From Alopecurus myosuroides (Eukaryota; Streptophyta; Magnoliopsida; Poales; Poaceae), in assembly GCA_028641055.1 (NCBI GenBank), contig CM054061.1, forward strand, positions 31,421,523 to 31,485,522: a DNA stretch of 64,000 nucleotides, read 5' to 3'. The notes under the pieces are model-generated. The model did not search any database. It was not told the origin of the DNA and saw only the letters and a list, made by a program, of their open reading frames with translations. Shown piece after piece: positions 42,901 to 53,572 of the stretch. The position numbers and the translations under genes were made by a program. Numbering within the stretch: position 1 is the first letter of the stretch; each line of letters opens with the position of its first letter.

Positions 42901-45046
42901 AACCCGAATTGGAACGGCCTGGCTTTGGGCGATTTGGATCACATGCGCATTGACTGGAACAAGGCGGACATGGGTTACAAACCCATGACCATCTCGTCCA
43001 AGACCAACACACTCGCCGCCAAGCTGTTCGTCCACCGCAAGGCAGCAGAGGATCTTGAACAAACTTATGTGGTAAGCTTTGCTCATCCGTCCCGAGTTGC
43101 ATTTTCCTTCTCTTCTACTCTTCTCCTTCTTCTTATCCATCACCCAGTCCCCGAGATTCTGGCCGAGTAGGCGGGTACTCAACCGAGTTGCCGTCTTCTC
43201 GGGTTGAATCTTCACGACTTTGTCTGATTCTTTTTCTCATTCTGCCTCTCAGAATAGCCTCCTGAAGAGAACAAATCTGTACCGTCGGCTGCTCTGGAAC
43301 CACAGCATCGCCAAGAGGCGCCTTGAGGCCCTGGAAATGGAGCGCATGTCCGACGAGGCGACGGAGAAGGAGGTCATGGATAGCGCCCTCAAGATTTCTG
43401 AAGTTGAAAGTAAGCTTTTAGCTACGCGGTTCCTGCGTTTGGTGTTTACGCCCGCTTTTGCTTTCCGCTCTAATCGATTGTTCTCTGCAGGCAAGTTCAA
43501 GGCCCTGGCCGAGGAGCACATGAACTGCCGCGCTTTTGTTGAGAGCGGTCAAGCCACGATCAAGAAGCTGGAGGGTAAGTTACTGTCTTCTCGGCTTATC
43601 TTTCTTTTTTCTTCTTTGCTACTCTGCTGACCGCGTTTTGCTCTTCACAGAAGACCACAAGAAGTTTGTTGAGGAGCATTTGGATTGCCTTAAGCCTGCT
43701 GAGGTGCAGCAGCAACTAGAGAGCCAGGCCGTCGAGCTCGCTAAGAAACACACCATCGAGCTGGAGCCGCTGCAGGTTCAGTTGAGGCGTGCTCTTCAGG
43801 ATGCCATAAAGATAGCTAGCGAGAAGAACAAGATAGCCGCCGAGAAAGACAAGGCCGAAGCAGCAGCCATAGCCAAGCAGAAGGCCCTCGAGATGGAGTG
43901 CGAGATGCTGAAGAAGAGCAACGCCGAACTCATGCTCCAGCTGGCCGGGCTCCGCAAAATTGAAGAAAGGCACACTGCCGACGAGGAGTCGTGGAAGAAA
44001 AAGCTGCAGGCACTACTCTACGACTTGAATAGTAAGTGCCCGCATCTCTGCGCTTCGTTGTTTCCTTATGCTTTTCTGCTGCTTGATTTACTCTGCTACT
44101 CTGCCTCTGTCTCTAATCTTCTTGATAGCTTTTTCAGAGATATTCCCCACCTCAACTCATCTTGCAAGCCTGCTCTGGAAAAGGCCCAAGCAGCTCGCAC
44201 CGAGAAGGGCCATGCCATGGACACCACAGCCTCTATTGAAGACAGCTTCACGATTATGCAGGGGCAGCTTCAGCGCCTAAGGGGCGTGGGCACCGATCTG
44301 GTGTCCACTGCCTTCAAGCTCCATGACCTGTTCTGGCCTCGGGACTCTGCGCCAACAACTATTCGCGGACTTGCCGAGAAGCTGAACGGCGTGAAGGCCG
44401 AGCTGAAGAAATGACGGCGTCCGGAGCTCGGGCAGGCGCTGACATGCTGCTCCTCTTCATCGTCAGCTGGTATGAGAACCTGAACTTGGACGTCATCCGC
44501 GAGATGCGCGAGGACTCCAAGTGGGAGAAGAATTCCACGTGCGTGGCTCGCCGCCAGGCAGTTGCGTACGAGGTTGCCCAGTACGCGGACACCGCGCGCT
44601 TCATTGAAGGTCTCACAGAGCCCGACACCGAGGTGGACGAAGGCGAGGACGAAGACGAGGACGAGGATGCCGCTGAGTCCGAAGATCTGAGCTGCTTCAA
44701 CACCCCTGACGGCAAGACCGGGAAAGGAAAGGCCGCGGTTGTCGCGGATAGCGACGATGAGGCCGAGAGCGAGAAGATGACCATCGACACCGCGGCTCTC
44801 GAGTTCGGCACTTCATCGGGCGCTGCTCTTGACGACACGGCACGCCTCCGCGCCCAATCGACTGCCTCCACCTCGGCGATAGAACCCATCTCGGTGGCCA
44901 CGGCCACTTCTGACCAGGCTGCCACCAAGCCAGACGATGAAGCCGCGAAGACTGACGCCGCCGGCTCGGAAGCCGACGCTGCCAAGACAAACGCTAAAGC
45001 GGAAACTGCCAAGGCCAACCTCGAGAGCACTGCTGCCTCTACCTGA
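39940..45046 (+). pseudogene. E2 antisense accessory gene, PF04195-like, eight exons, two lesions
   Basis: Predicted exons: 39940-40848, 41165-41348, 41436-41616, 41739-43071, 43253-43409, 43491-43574, 43651-44031 and 44138-45046, with GT/AG borders and preserved phase where checked. Exon 1 has the block HFARGFGLPVSNFF, PHHLPPNAVVML, EAFLGVRP, which parallels the E1 gene. Later exons encode acidic stretches, Lys/Ala-rich repeats (EKKAAEKKAVEKKTSEK), coiled coils, and a tail with SGARAGADMLLL. A TAG at 40180-40182 interrupts exon 1 in frame, and the frame changes near 44411. Introns end in good pyrimidine tracts. The function is unknown; nuclear or RNA-binding roles would be guesses. Confidence 0.78.
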
Positions 45047-45718
45047 TTACTTCCTGCAACTTTACCCTCAAAACTTTTATCAGATCCCCGGAATGCCGGG
45101 TGCAGATGTACCGAAACACTTATGCTGTTTGCTTGCTACTCAGTTTTATTCACGTTTGATGTTTTTAACTTAGTCAACTTGAGCAACCTTTGCTCGATGC
45201 CGGGTTGCGTTATCATGCAAGTCCCCGAGTTGCATTTCTTATTCGCTCTTCCTTTTTATCTCAGCTCTTACCCGCAATTTGTTGCTTTTTTGGTATTCGA
45301 GTCACAAGAGTTCAAAGTTGGAGTTGCAAATACTTAGCCACTTAGAAACACTCATAGTAACGCAGCCCACCACTTAGCCGAAAAGAGTTAACCAAAAACA
45401 GTAGTAAAGGCACCCTACTCGGTTCCTGCACTCTTTTTTTCCTTAGTAATTTTTCTTGTGCTCATTGACCTTTTGCTTGTTCTCTTGCTTGCCATGAAGC
45501 CGGGTTTCGGACAGCAGCAGAGTCGAAGAGTTGGCATGTAGGTTTAAACACAGTACTCAATGTACTTATGAAATTTTAAGCAAAGCAACCGAGTAGACAA
45601 AAAGTGAAGCCGAGAAGAAACACTTAGAGCAATTTTGGACAAGGGCAGTCCCCGAGTTCAATTTCAGATTGCAGAATAGAGATTTAACTTGGATAAGAGA
45701 GTACATACATATTTCTGC
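45047..45718. other. Convergent 3' region between E2 antisense gene and pol
   Basis: About 670 bases without a gene, the counterpart of 12354-12954 in E1. GTCCCCGAG motifs (about 45222 and 45649) resemble the element's polypurine tract and the pol minisatellite unit. Confidence 0.5.
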
Positions 45719-48700
45719 TTACAAATGAAAGCGACGGAGTAGAGCTACATTCCAGGGACGCTTAGATTCCTCTCCAGCTTTGTCTACCCTGTTCTTCTGT
45801 GATGGTTGTGCGTCGACTAGGTAATAGGCATCATTGTGCAAAGCTTTGCTCACAATGAAGGGCCCTTCCCACGGAGGAGACAGTTTGTGCATCCCGGCTG
45901 TGCGTTGCACAAGACTAAGAACCATGTCTCCTTCTCGGAAAACCCTTGGGTTCACCTTTCGGCTATGATAACGCCGCAGGTTTTGCTGATAGACAGCCGA
46001 ACGTGACAGAGTGAGCTCTCTTGCTTCTTCGAGCAGGTCAACGTCGTCTTCTCGAGCTTCTCTCGCCTCCACCTCAGTGTAGAGGGTTACTCGGGGGGAG
46101 TCATGCTCTAGTTCTATTGGCAATACGGCCAGCCCCATATACCAAGAAGAATGGCGTGTAGCCGGTTGACCGGTTAGGGGTAGTCCTTAGACTCCACAAC
46201 ACCTCTGGCAACTCGTCTAGCCAACAGCGAGGTGTTTTCAGCAGTGGCTCAATCAGTCTTGGCTTTATGCCAGCTAGCACCATGCCATTTGCTCTTTCAA
46301 CTTGCCCATTGGAGGCGGGATGCGCGACAGACGCAACATCTAGCCGGATATGCTTATCTCTGCAAAATCGCACCATTGCTCCTTCAGCAAAATTTGTGCC
46401 GTTATCCGTGATGATGTTGTGCGGGTAGCCGTCTCTCAGGATCACATCCTTCAAGAAACTCACGACTGTGGCTCCATCGCACTTCCGAATAGGCTTCACT
46501 TCTATCCACTTGGTGAACTTGTCGACCATGACCAAGATATGAGTCATGTTGCCTCTAGCCGGCTTGAAGGGACCAACCATATCCAAGCACCAAACAGCAA
46601 ATGGCCAAGTAATGGGAATGGTTTTCAACTCGGAAGCAGGCATGTGGATCTTACTTGCAAATCTCTGGCAGCCATTGCACTTCCTTACGATATCCTCAGC
46701 TTGCTTCAAAGCAGTGAGCCAATAGAATCCGTGCCGAAAAGCCTTCTTGACCAATGCCCGAGAAGAGGCACGGTGCCCGCATTCTCCTTGGTGTATCTCT
46801 ACCAGAATCTCCTCTCCTTCTTCTGGTTCTACACAGTGTTGCAGCACGCAGGTAGCACTTCTCTTGTGCAACACTTCTCGGAAGATGGTGTAGCCCTTGG
46901 ATCTTCTCTGAATTTGTCTCGCGGTAACCTCATCTTCTAGCAGGGTACCGTCGCTTAGAAAGGATAGTATGGGCATAGCCCAACTCGGTGTCTCCCGTGT
47001 AGGAAACACTGGTTCGTCCACTTCCATTGGAACAGGTACCACTGTCTGCTCTTTAGGGTTGGGAGCACTTCTTTGAAGCCCTGAAAGATTTGCAAGAACC
47101 TCCTCAATGAATGCAACAGTCCCCGGGTCGAGAGGGGCAGTCCCCGAGTAAGGAAGGACAGTCCCCGAGTAGGGAGTGGCAATCCCCGAGTAGGGAACGG
47201 CAGTCCCCGAGTTGCAGACGCCAGTCCCCGGGATGGAGGTTGCAGTCCCCGGGTTCTGTTTTGCATTCTCCCAGTCAATCTCCATGGGAACAGCTTCTTC
47301 ATTTGGCAGAGAAGCAACGAATATGGATTCCGAGTTTGGGGGTGGCTTGATGGATGGCTTTCTCAAATGCTCCAAGGCAATTCCCGCCGGGATGGACTGC
47401 CGAGAAGACCCCAACTTGGACAGCTCGTCTGCTGCTTCATTCTCTGCTCGGTGGATGTGCTGGAACTCGCAGCCCTCAAAGAATCCAGTCATAGACTGCA
47501 CCAGGAAACGATACGATGCCATGTTGGCATCCAAGGCGTCCCAAGTACCAGAAACTTGCTGCACCACCAGATCGGAATCACCATAGCATATGATGCGCTG
47601 TACGCCAACTTCCTTGGCTACTCGCAAGCCGTGCACCACGGCCTCGTATTCTGCAACATTGTTGGATGCCTTGAAGTGGATTTGCAGCACGTACTTGAGT
47701 TGGTCTCTCTTGGGTGACGTAAGCACTACGCCAGCACCATGGCCCTCCTTCACCTTTGAGCCATCAAAGTGCATTCTCCAGTAATTGGAAACTGGAGCAG
47801 GAGGCTCGTACTGCACCTCGGCCCAGTCCACTAGAAATTCCGCTAGAATTTGAGACTTGATGGCTTCTCTTCTCGCGTACGCGGCTAGCTCGATCGCCCA
47901 CTTGGCTACTCTTCCACTCGCTTCCTTGTTGCCCATGATATCCGAGATGGGAGCAGAACTCACAACAGTGATAGGATGCTCTTGGAAATAATGCTTCAGC
48001 TTCTTGGCGCCCAGGTACACGCCGTAGGTCATCTTCTGGTAATGCGGGTAATTCTGCTTGGAGCTGGACAGTACTTCGCTGAGATAGTACACTGGGCGTT
48101 GCACACTTTTGCCTTCCTCTTCTCGTTCTACCACAATCACCACGCTGACCACTCGGTTGGTGGCAGCAATGTACATCAGCATTGGCTCCTTGGGTAGTGG
48201 ACTAGCCAAGATGGGAGCGCTACCCAACATTGCCTTCAGCTCGTTGAATGCCATGTCTGCTTGTGGCGTCCAGACGAACTTATCACTTTTCTTCATCAAT
48301 TGATATAAAGGCAGGGCCTTTTCGCCTATTCTGAACAAGAAACGGCTCAGAGACGCCAAGCACCCAGTAAACTTTTGCACATCCTTCAAGGATATCGGCA
48401 AAGACATGCTCTCAATAGCTTTTATCTTTGAAGGATTGGCTTCAATGCCCCGACTAGACACCAGGAAGCCGAGTAGCTTGCCAGCCGGGACGCCAAAAGT
48501 GCATTTACTCGGATTCAGCTTGATTTTGTACTTGCGCAGGTTAGGAAAGGTTTCCTCAAGGTCGGCAAGCAGAGTATGTGTTTTATTTGTTTTGATGACA
48601 ATGTCATCTACGTACACCTGCACATTCTTGCCGAGCTGATCATGCAAGCATTTCTGCATGCATCGCTGATAGGTTGCACCCGCATTCCGCAACCCGAAAC

Positions 48701-49214
48701 ACATGACACGATAGCAATAAGCCCCGTACGGGGTAATGAAAGCAGTCTTTATTTGATCAGCAGGGTTAAGAGCTATCTGATGAAAACCCGAGTAGGCATC
48801 AATGAAAGACAAAAGCTCACAACCAGCTGTGGAATCGATAACCTGATCGATGCGAGGTAGCGGAAAAGGATCCTTGGGGCAGGCCTTGTTCAGGTCGGTG
48901 TAGTCGACGCACATGCGCCACGCGGTAGCGGCCTTAGGATCCTCCTTCTTCTTCTCGACCATGACCGGGTTGGCTAGCCAATCCGGATGCAGTACCTCCA
49001 TGATGAAATTGCTTATCAGCAACTTGGTGATCTGATCACCGATAGCTTTCCTTCTCTCATCTCCGAAGCGGCACATAGCCTGCTTCACTGGCTTGGCGTC
49101 TGGACGCACATGTAACGAGTGCTCAACCAACTCCCTCGGGACACCTGGCAGATCTTCATTGGACCAGGCGAACACGTCCCGATTCTCACGGAGGAAGTGG
49201 ATGAGCTCGCCTTC
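45719..49214 (-). pseudogene. pol: E2 Pol: RT, two RNases H, integrase, frameshifted
   Basis: Frame continues from the UAG at 49215-49217 (first Met 49175). RT has FIDAYSGFHQIAL and VYVDDIVIKT. The second RNase H keeps MHFDGSKVKEGHGAGVVL, EYEAV, GDSDLV and EAADEL. A linker with seven 7-residue repeats follows (47108-47256). Integrase has the HHCC domain, CLDMVGPF, TDNGTNF and NGQVERAN. After LVYGAG near 46120 the frame is lost; the remaining integrase C-terminus (WEGPFIVSKA) is in another frame at 46138-45719. Compared with E1, two bases appear missing there. The rest is open. Confidence 0.92.
47108..47256 (-). repeat. 21-bp minisatellite inside E2 pol linker, seven copies
   Basis: CCCC motif starts at 47121, 47142, 47163, 47184, 47205, 47226 and 47247 give an exact 21-base period. 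On the minus strand each unit encodes seven residues such as SGTAVPY, SGIATPY, SGTVLPY. The units contain CTCGGGGACTG, similar to the element's polypurine tract. The array lies between the second RNase H and integrase and is absent from E1 pol. Confidence 0.92.
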
Positions 49215-49220
49215 CTATTT
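49198..49220 (-). promoter_or_regulatory. In-frame UAG between gag-pro and pol (E2)
   Basis: Lys-UAG (49217-49215) followed by Glu-Gly-Glu-Leu-Ile in the same frame. The 17 bases TAGGAAGGCGAGCTCAT are identical to E1, although surrounding codons differ. Confidence 0.65.
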
Positions 49221-52200
49221 CTCCGCCAACCCGGAGCCAATGATGGCAACTCGGTCAGGGAACTCAGGGTCAACCTGGATCTTCTTCGTTTCCTGGTATG
49301 CCTGGAAGGCGGTCCCGTACTGGGAGCTCGGCATCCCAGGCGCAACACCTTGCGCCGCCTGCGCCATGGCCACCACCTCATGTATCTTCTTCTTCTCGGC
49401 AGCAATCACCATCGACTCCGCCAGCTGAGAACCAGCAGAGGCGCACTCCATGGACTTTTTGTAATCACCAGAGATGGTAATCACGCCGTTGGGCCAAGGG
49501 ATTTTAATCTTCAGATATGCAGTGTGGGTAGAGGCCATGAACTTGCTCAGTGCAGGCCTGCCGAGTAGAGCATGGTAAGGGCTTTGATGATCAACCACCT
49601 CGAACTGCAGCCTCTCCGTGCGGCAGTTCTCCCTGGTACCGAATAGCACATCTATCCACACCCTGCCCATCGGAGAGCAAGAAATCCCCGGCACAATGCC
49701 ATGAAAAGTGGTCTTGCTGGGTAGCAGCATGTTCTCGGCAATCCCGAGCTTCTTGAGTGTGTCCTTGTACACAATGTTGATGCTGCTGCCGTTGTCGATT
49801 AGCACCTTGTTGAACCTCACGTTCTTCTCGGGACCCAGGAAAGTAGGGTCCAGAACCAAGGCATAGCTACCCGGGTTGGGCATCACCTTAGGGTGGTCAG
49901 CTCGGGACCACGTGATCTCCACATTGCACCAGTGCATGTAGTGAGGAACAGCAGGGATCACAGCATTGACCTCCATGGCACGCCTGTGCTGCGACTGCTT
50001 GTCGACAGGCTCGGAAGTGAAGATCATGTAGCTCTCGTGGTGCTCTTGGTATTGGTTGCGGCCCCCATCATCTTTGTTACCGTTGTTGTTTCCCTGGTAG
50101 TTGTTGTTGTTGCCTCTGTTGTTGTTGCGGTTGCGGTTGTTGTTGTTGTTGCGGTAGCCCTCATTGTTGAAGTAGCGATTGGCTCCTAAAGCCACTTGGT
50201 TCACATTCTCTCTTCTCGGGAACGCCGGCGGCCGAGCTGCGGGTGCACGAGAAGGCTGCACATTAGCATTCGCAACTGGCAGAGGAGGAGGAGGAGGCAA
50301 GCCTTCATTCCTGATCAGATCCCACCACTCGCATTGCCGAGTAGTGTGGTTGGCAGGCCTCGAGGGGTGCTGAGTGTGGAAGCTACATGGGCCATCCCTC
50401 ATGTCGTCGAAGACGAACTTCTTAGCCGGTTCCGAGTTGCCGCTACCCGGCTGAGGAGCTCGGTATGGCTTCTTGTTGCCTGGGCCCTGGTTCTGGTTCC
50501 GCCCGTACTGGGCTCCAGCAGGTTTTTGCCCTTGGCTGCTTCCAGCTCCAACACCCACAACATTCACCTCCTCAGGGTCGTACCGAGTATCTACTCGGTC
50601 CCCCCTGCGCTTGTTGCGGAACTCATTGCGCTTGTTGTTGAAGTTTCTTCTCGGCTCGGAGGAGTCCATCAATGGCTGAGTAGGATCACCAAGCGCATAC
50701 TGATCCGTGATCTTGATGGTCTCCGCCAGAGTGTTCGGCATTTCCCTCTGCAATCTCTGCCACAACATGCTGCCGTGTTTGCAACCCTGCGCAAACCAAG
50801 TAATGGCCTGCGCCTCGTTCACACCTTCGCAGGTGTTCCGCAATATGCTCCACCGAGTAAGATACTCGCGATCCGTCTCGTCTTCTCGCTGCCTGCAGGC
50901 GGACAGCTGTTGCGGCCTATTCGGCCTCTTGTATGTGCTGGTGAAGTTGCTGATGAAGGCCTCCGAGAAATCCAGCCAGCAATTGATGCTGTTCTTGGGC
51001 AAGTTGTTGAGCCAAGTGCGAGCTGGACCCTCGAGCATTTGCGGAACGTACCGCACTGCCCATCTCCGGTTGCCGCCTGCGATATGGACCGCGGTGACAT
51101 AGTCATTGAGCCAGTCTTCCGGCTTGGTGCTGCCATTGTAATTCTTGGTGCCCCTCGCGAGCTGGAAATTCTTCACGGATGGCTCGTTCATGATGCGCGG
51201 GCCAAAACACCCAGGGCCGGGAGGTCCCGTGTTCTCGAGCCGCGCGGATAGACTGATCCGGTCCAGCTTGTACCGGACGTCAGCGGGCTCCAGCACGCGC
51301 TCACCCACGCGATCCATGATGTCATACCCAACCAGCCCCATGGCCGAGTAGCCGTCGTCGTATCTGTCCACCTCCATGGCCACAGGCTGCTCCACTAGGT
51401 CAGCTACTCGGGCAGCCGCACGCGGCCGAACAGCAGCTGGCTGCTGAGGCCTTCGCCGAATAGGCTGAGCAACTTGTTGCCGAGAAGGACTCGGGCGATC
51501 TCCACCTCGCGTTTGGCTATGAGCTTTATGGGCTTGCAAGCCTGCTCCAGCAGAGTTGTGTTTCTGACCGGACTGTCGCGGCACAGCGAGCTGTTTCGCG
51601 GCGACAGTCGGGTCGTACACCTGCATTTGCCTGTTTCTTCCCGAATAGCCACTGCGGTCCCTCTCGCGGCTGGGATGCGGAGATGAGGCGTGATCGTTAG
51701 ACCTGGCCGCATGCGAATGCACCACCTGCGAGCCGCCAGCACCCGGGTTGGCTTTCCGGAACTCCTTGTTCTGCCTAGCAGCCTCTAGCACTAACTCATT
51801 GAGCCTCTCTTGCTGCCTAGCGCGCGCGTCGCCGTCGAGGTGCGGCAACTCGGCGGCTACAGCCTCAGCAACTCTAAGTGTTTTGGCGGGGGTGCTGTAC
51901 CTAGGCCTAGTGGAGGTGTTTGCGGTGGCAGATTGGCTAGGAGCCTCTACAACAGTTTCCATCTCGGCACCTAAGTTGCGCCGCGTAGCACCTACCTTGC
52001 TAGCCCTCCTAGGAACTGGCGTGAAACCATGAGCCTTATTGTACTCGTTCTGGTCTAGACTGAGCTCAAGCCTAACCTTATCCAACTCCGCCTGCTCGGC
52101 AAGCAGTTCCTGGCGCTGCCGGTCGAGCTGCGCCTTCATGGTCAGGAGCTCGATGTCGGTGGGAAGCGGCATGCCGGTCCGCGCAGCGGACGCAGGGATG

Positions 52201-52694
52201 GTCGGAGTAGTGGAGAGGGGAAGGTTGCAGTCCTTCTCGTAGGGCTTGTGGGTCTTGTCGCCAGCGCTCGAGCCAGCAAGATCCTCGATGAAGCCCGCGG
52301 CGCCAGCCGCGCCCTTGCCGGCGTCCGCAGCCAGGCCAGCCACCATTACCTCAGCGATGTTCGCAGAACGGCACGCAGGCCTTCCGCGAGCAGTAATCAC
52401 AGCAGGAGGATCCTCTGCGATCAGCACCTCCTCCGGGAACTCGTGGACGACGGCGATGGCGACGTAGACGAGGTGCGAGCCGAAGGAGATCACCGTGCCG
52501 CCTTCCGGCATGGCCCTACCGCCGAAGTCGCCTGCGTTGTCGATGACGAAGTCGAAGGATCCGAATCTGTGGACAAGGCCACAGACCACGCGCTCCGCCG
52601 AGGTAGATCCCGTCCAAACGAAAACTCCAGCCAGCGCCGCTGGTAGCCCCACGGTGGGCGCCAACTGTCGTGGTGGTGTCAAGACAGATGCCAT
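49215..52694 (-). CDS. gag-pro: E2 Gag-protease polyprotein
   Basis: Uninterrupted frame ending at the UAG, also open through the primer site into the LTR; AUG codons at 52694 and 52781 lie in the LTR. In order: a hydrophobic N-terminal segment comparable to E1; a coiled coil (about 52030-52150, ELLAEQAELDKVRLELSL); a basic Arg/Gln/Ser-rich region; the gag core (KPEDWLNDYVTAV, ARTWLNNLPKNSI); a zinc motif CSFHTQ..HTTRQC; an Asn/Arg-rich low-complexity tract (about 50050-50165); and a retropepsin with LIDNGSSINIVY and ALLGRPALSKFM. It is intact in sequence even though pol is broken, so it could supply Gag in trans. Confidence 0.85.
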   Translation of the reverse strand: MASVLTPPRQLAPTVGLPAALAGVFVWTGSTSAERVVCGLVHRFGSFDFVIDNAGDFGGRAMPEGGTVISFGSHLVYVAIAVVHEFPEEVLIAEDPPAVITARGRPACRSANIAEVMVAGLAADAGKGAAGAAGFIEDLAGSSAGDKTHKPYEKDCNLPLSTTPTIPASAARTGMPLPTDIELLTMKAQLDRQRQELLAEQAELDKVRLELSLDQNEYNKAHGFTPVPRRASKVGATRRNLGAEMETVVEAPSQSATANTSTRPRYSTPAKTLRVAEAVAAELPHLDGDARARQQERLNELVLEAARQNKEFRKANPGAGGSQVVHSHAARSNDHASSPHPSRERDRSGYSGRNRQMQVYDPTVAAKQLAVPRQSGQKHNSAGAGLQAHKAHSQTRGGDRPSPSRQQVAQPIRRRPQQPAAVRPRAAARVADLVEQPVAMEVDRYDDGYSAMGLVGYDIMDRVGERVLEPADVRYKLDRISLSARLENTGPPGPGCFGPRIMNEPSVKNFQLARGTKNYNGSTKPEDWLNDYVTAVHIAGGNRRWAVRYVPQMLEGPARTWLNNLPKNSINCWLDFSEAFISNFTSTYKRPNRPQQLSACRQREDETDREYLTRWSILRNTCEGVNEAQAITWFAQGCKHGSMLWQRLQREMPNTLAETIKITDQYALGDPTQPLMDSSEPRRNFNNKRNEFRNKRRGDRVDTRYDPEEVNVVGVGAGSSQGQKPAGAQYGRNQNQGPGNKKPYRAPQPGSGNSEPAKKFVFDDMRDGPCSFHTQHPSRPANHTTRQCEWWDLIRNEGLPPPPPLPVANANVQPSRAPAARPPAFPRRENVNQVALGANRYFNNEGYRNNNNNRNRNNNRGNNNNYQGNNNGNKDDGGRNQYQEHHESYMIFTSEPVDKQSQHRRAMEVNAVIPAVPHYMHWCNVEITWSRADHPKVMPNPGSYALVLDPTFLGPEKNVRFNKVLIDNGSSINIVYKDTLKKLGIAENMLLPSKTTFHGIVPGISCSPMGRVWIDVLFGTRENCRTERLQFEVVDHQSPYHALLGRPALSKFMASTHTAYLKIKIPWPNGVITISGDYKKSMECASAGSQLAESMVIAAEKKKIHEVVAMAQAAQGVAPGMPSSQYGTAFQAYQETKKIQVDPEFPDRVAIIGSGLAEK
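52648..52664 (-). other. E2 primer binding site
   Basis: TGGCGCCCACCGTGGGG, identical to E1, two bases inside the 5' LTR. Confidence 0.88.
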
Positions 52695-53567
52695 AGGATG
52701 GCTAAAGTTGTGGGGACGAAGGACGCTGGAGGTGCTCGGGGAGGGATCACGCGACGAGTAGCCGCGTGAGGTAAGAATCAAACACTGCTAACAACACGAT
52801 CTACCCAGGTTCAGGGCCCTCGTGAGGAGGTAAAACCCCTACTCCTGCCTTTCTCTCTTTATATTGGTGCTTCACCGAGTAGCCACAGTACAAATTCGGT
52901 CTCCTACCGAGTAGCCGACCTTCTCTCTATCATGAACTAGGTTAAGAATATGAACTGGTGCGAACGTCTGTGTGTCGATCCGTCTCGATCCCATGCGCAG
53001 GAGGGGGCAGGGCGCCTTATATACTGGTGCCCCTGCCGGATACAGCCAACTAGGTAGAATACAAAATAAGTGTCGACATAGTGTGCACATCGTCCTTCTT
53101 CCGAGCTCCCGCTGACAGCTTTGGCTTCTAACTTTGTCCTGTCCGGAAAGTCGTTGGGCAAAACCAAGTAACCGATCTGTTATCACTGTGCCCAACACAG
53201 AGTAGGTCCCCCCTATCCTGCGACGCCCTGCTGACACACTGTCGCTGTCAGACACACCGTCCTCAGATGAACAGTGCCATGAATAGTGCCAAGTACGGAC
53301 CCATGATACGCGGGATCCTGTGTCAGAACGACTCCTTTGACTTCTGGCCCGAGTAGGTTCCCGCCAGTTCTACTCGGACCAACTCTTCTACTCGGAGGAA
53401 CATAACTTCCTTGATTCGTCCTTCTGGTCATCTTTGTGTAAGACCGAGTAGCAGTCGACCGGGTAGCGAGTACCGGGTAGGCGGCTACTCGGCTAAACAT
53501 CCCTTCTGACCTTGCCTTTAGCACTTGCCTTTACCCTACTCGGGGGTAACCCCCCCCCCCCCCGACA
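52667..53567 (-). mobile_element. E2 5' LTR
   Basis: 901 bp. A minus-strand TATATAAG box lies at about 53016-53023. Near its outer end is a run of 14 C (53550-53563) that is six C in the other LTR, accounting for the length difference. Confidence 0.92.
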
Positions 53568-53572
53568 ATGTT

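Larger units (their letters stand above)
38351..53567 (-). mobile_element. E2: full-length Tat-lineage Gypsy retrotransposon, 15.2 kb
   Basis: Target duplication ATGTT at 38346-38350 and 53568-53572. LTRs of 893 and 901 bp. The architecture equals E1: 5' LTR, primer site, gag-pro, UAG, pol, opposite-strand multi-exon gene, 3' LTR. By eye the LTRs differ at about 15 positions, plus a longer C run in the right LTR. Pol has a frameshift in integrase, and the antisense gene has a nonsense codon and a frame change, so this copy is not autonomous. Confidence 0.95.

Noticed and set aside
49215..52781. Integrated plant pararetrovirus as the source of the gag-pro/pol frames
   Set aside because: LTRs with TG...CA ends, 5-bp target duplications, a second RNase H and an integrase identify Gypsy retrotransposons. 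No movement-protein or caulimovirus-type genes are present.
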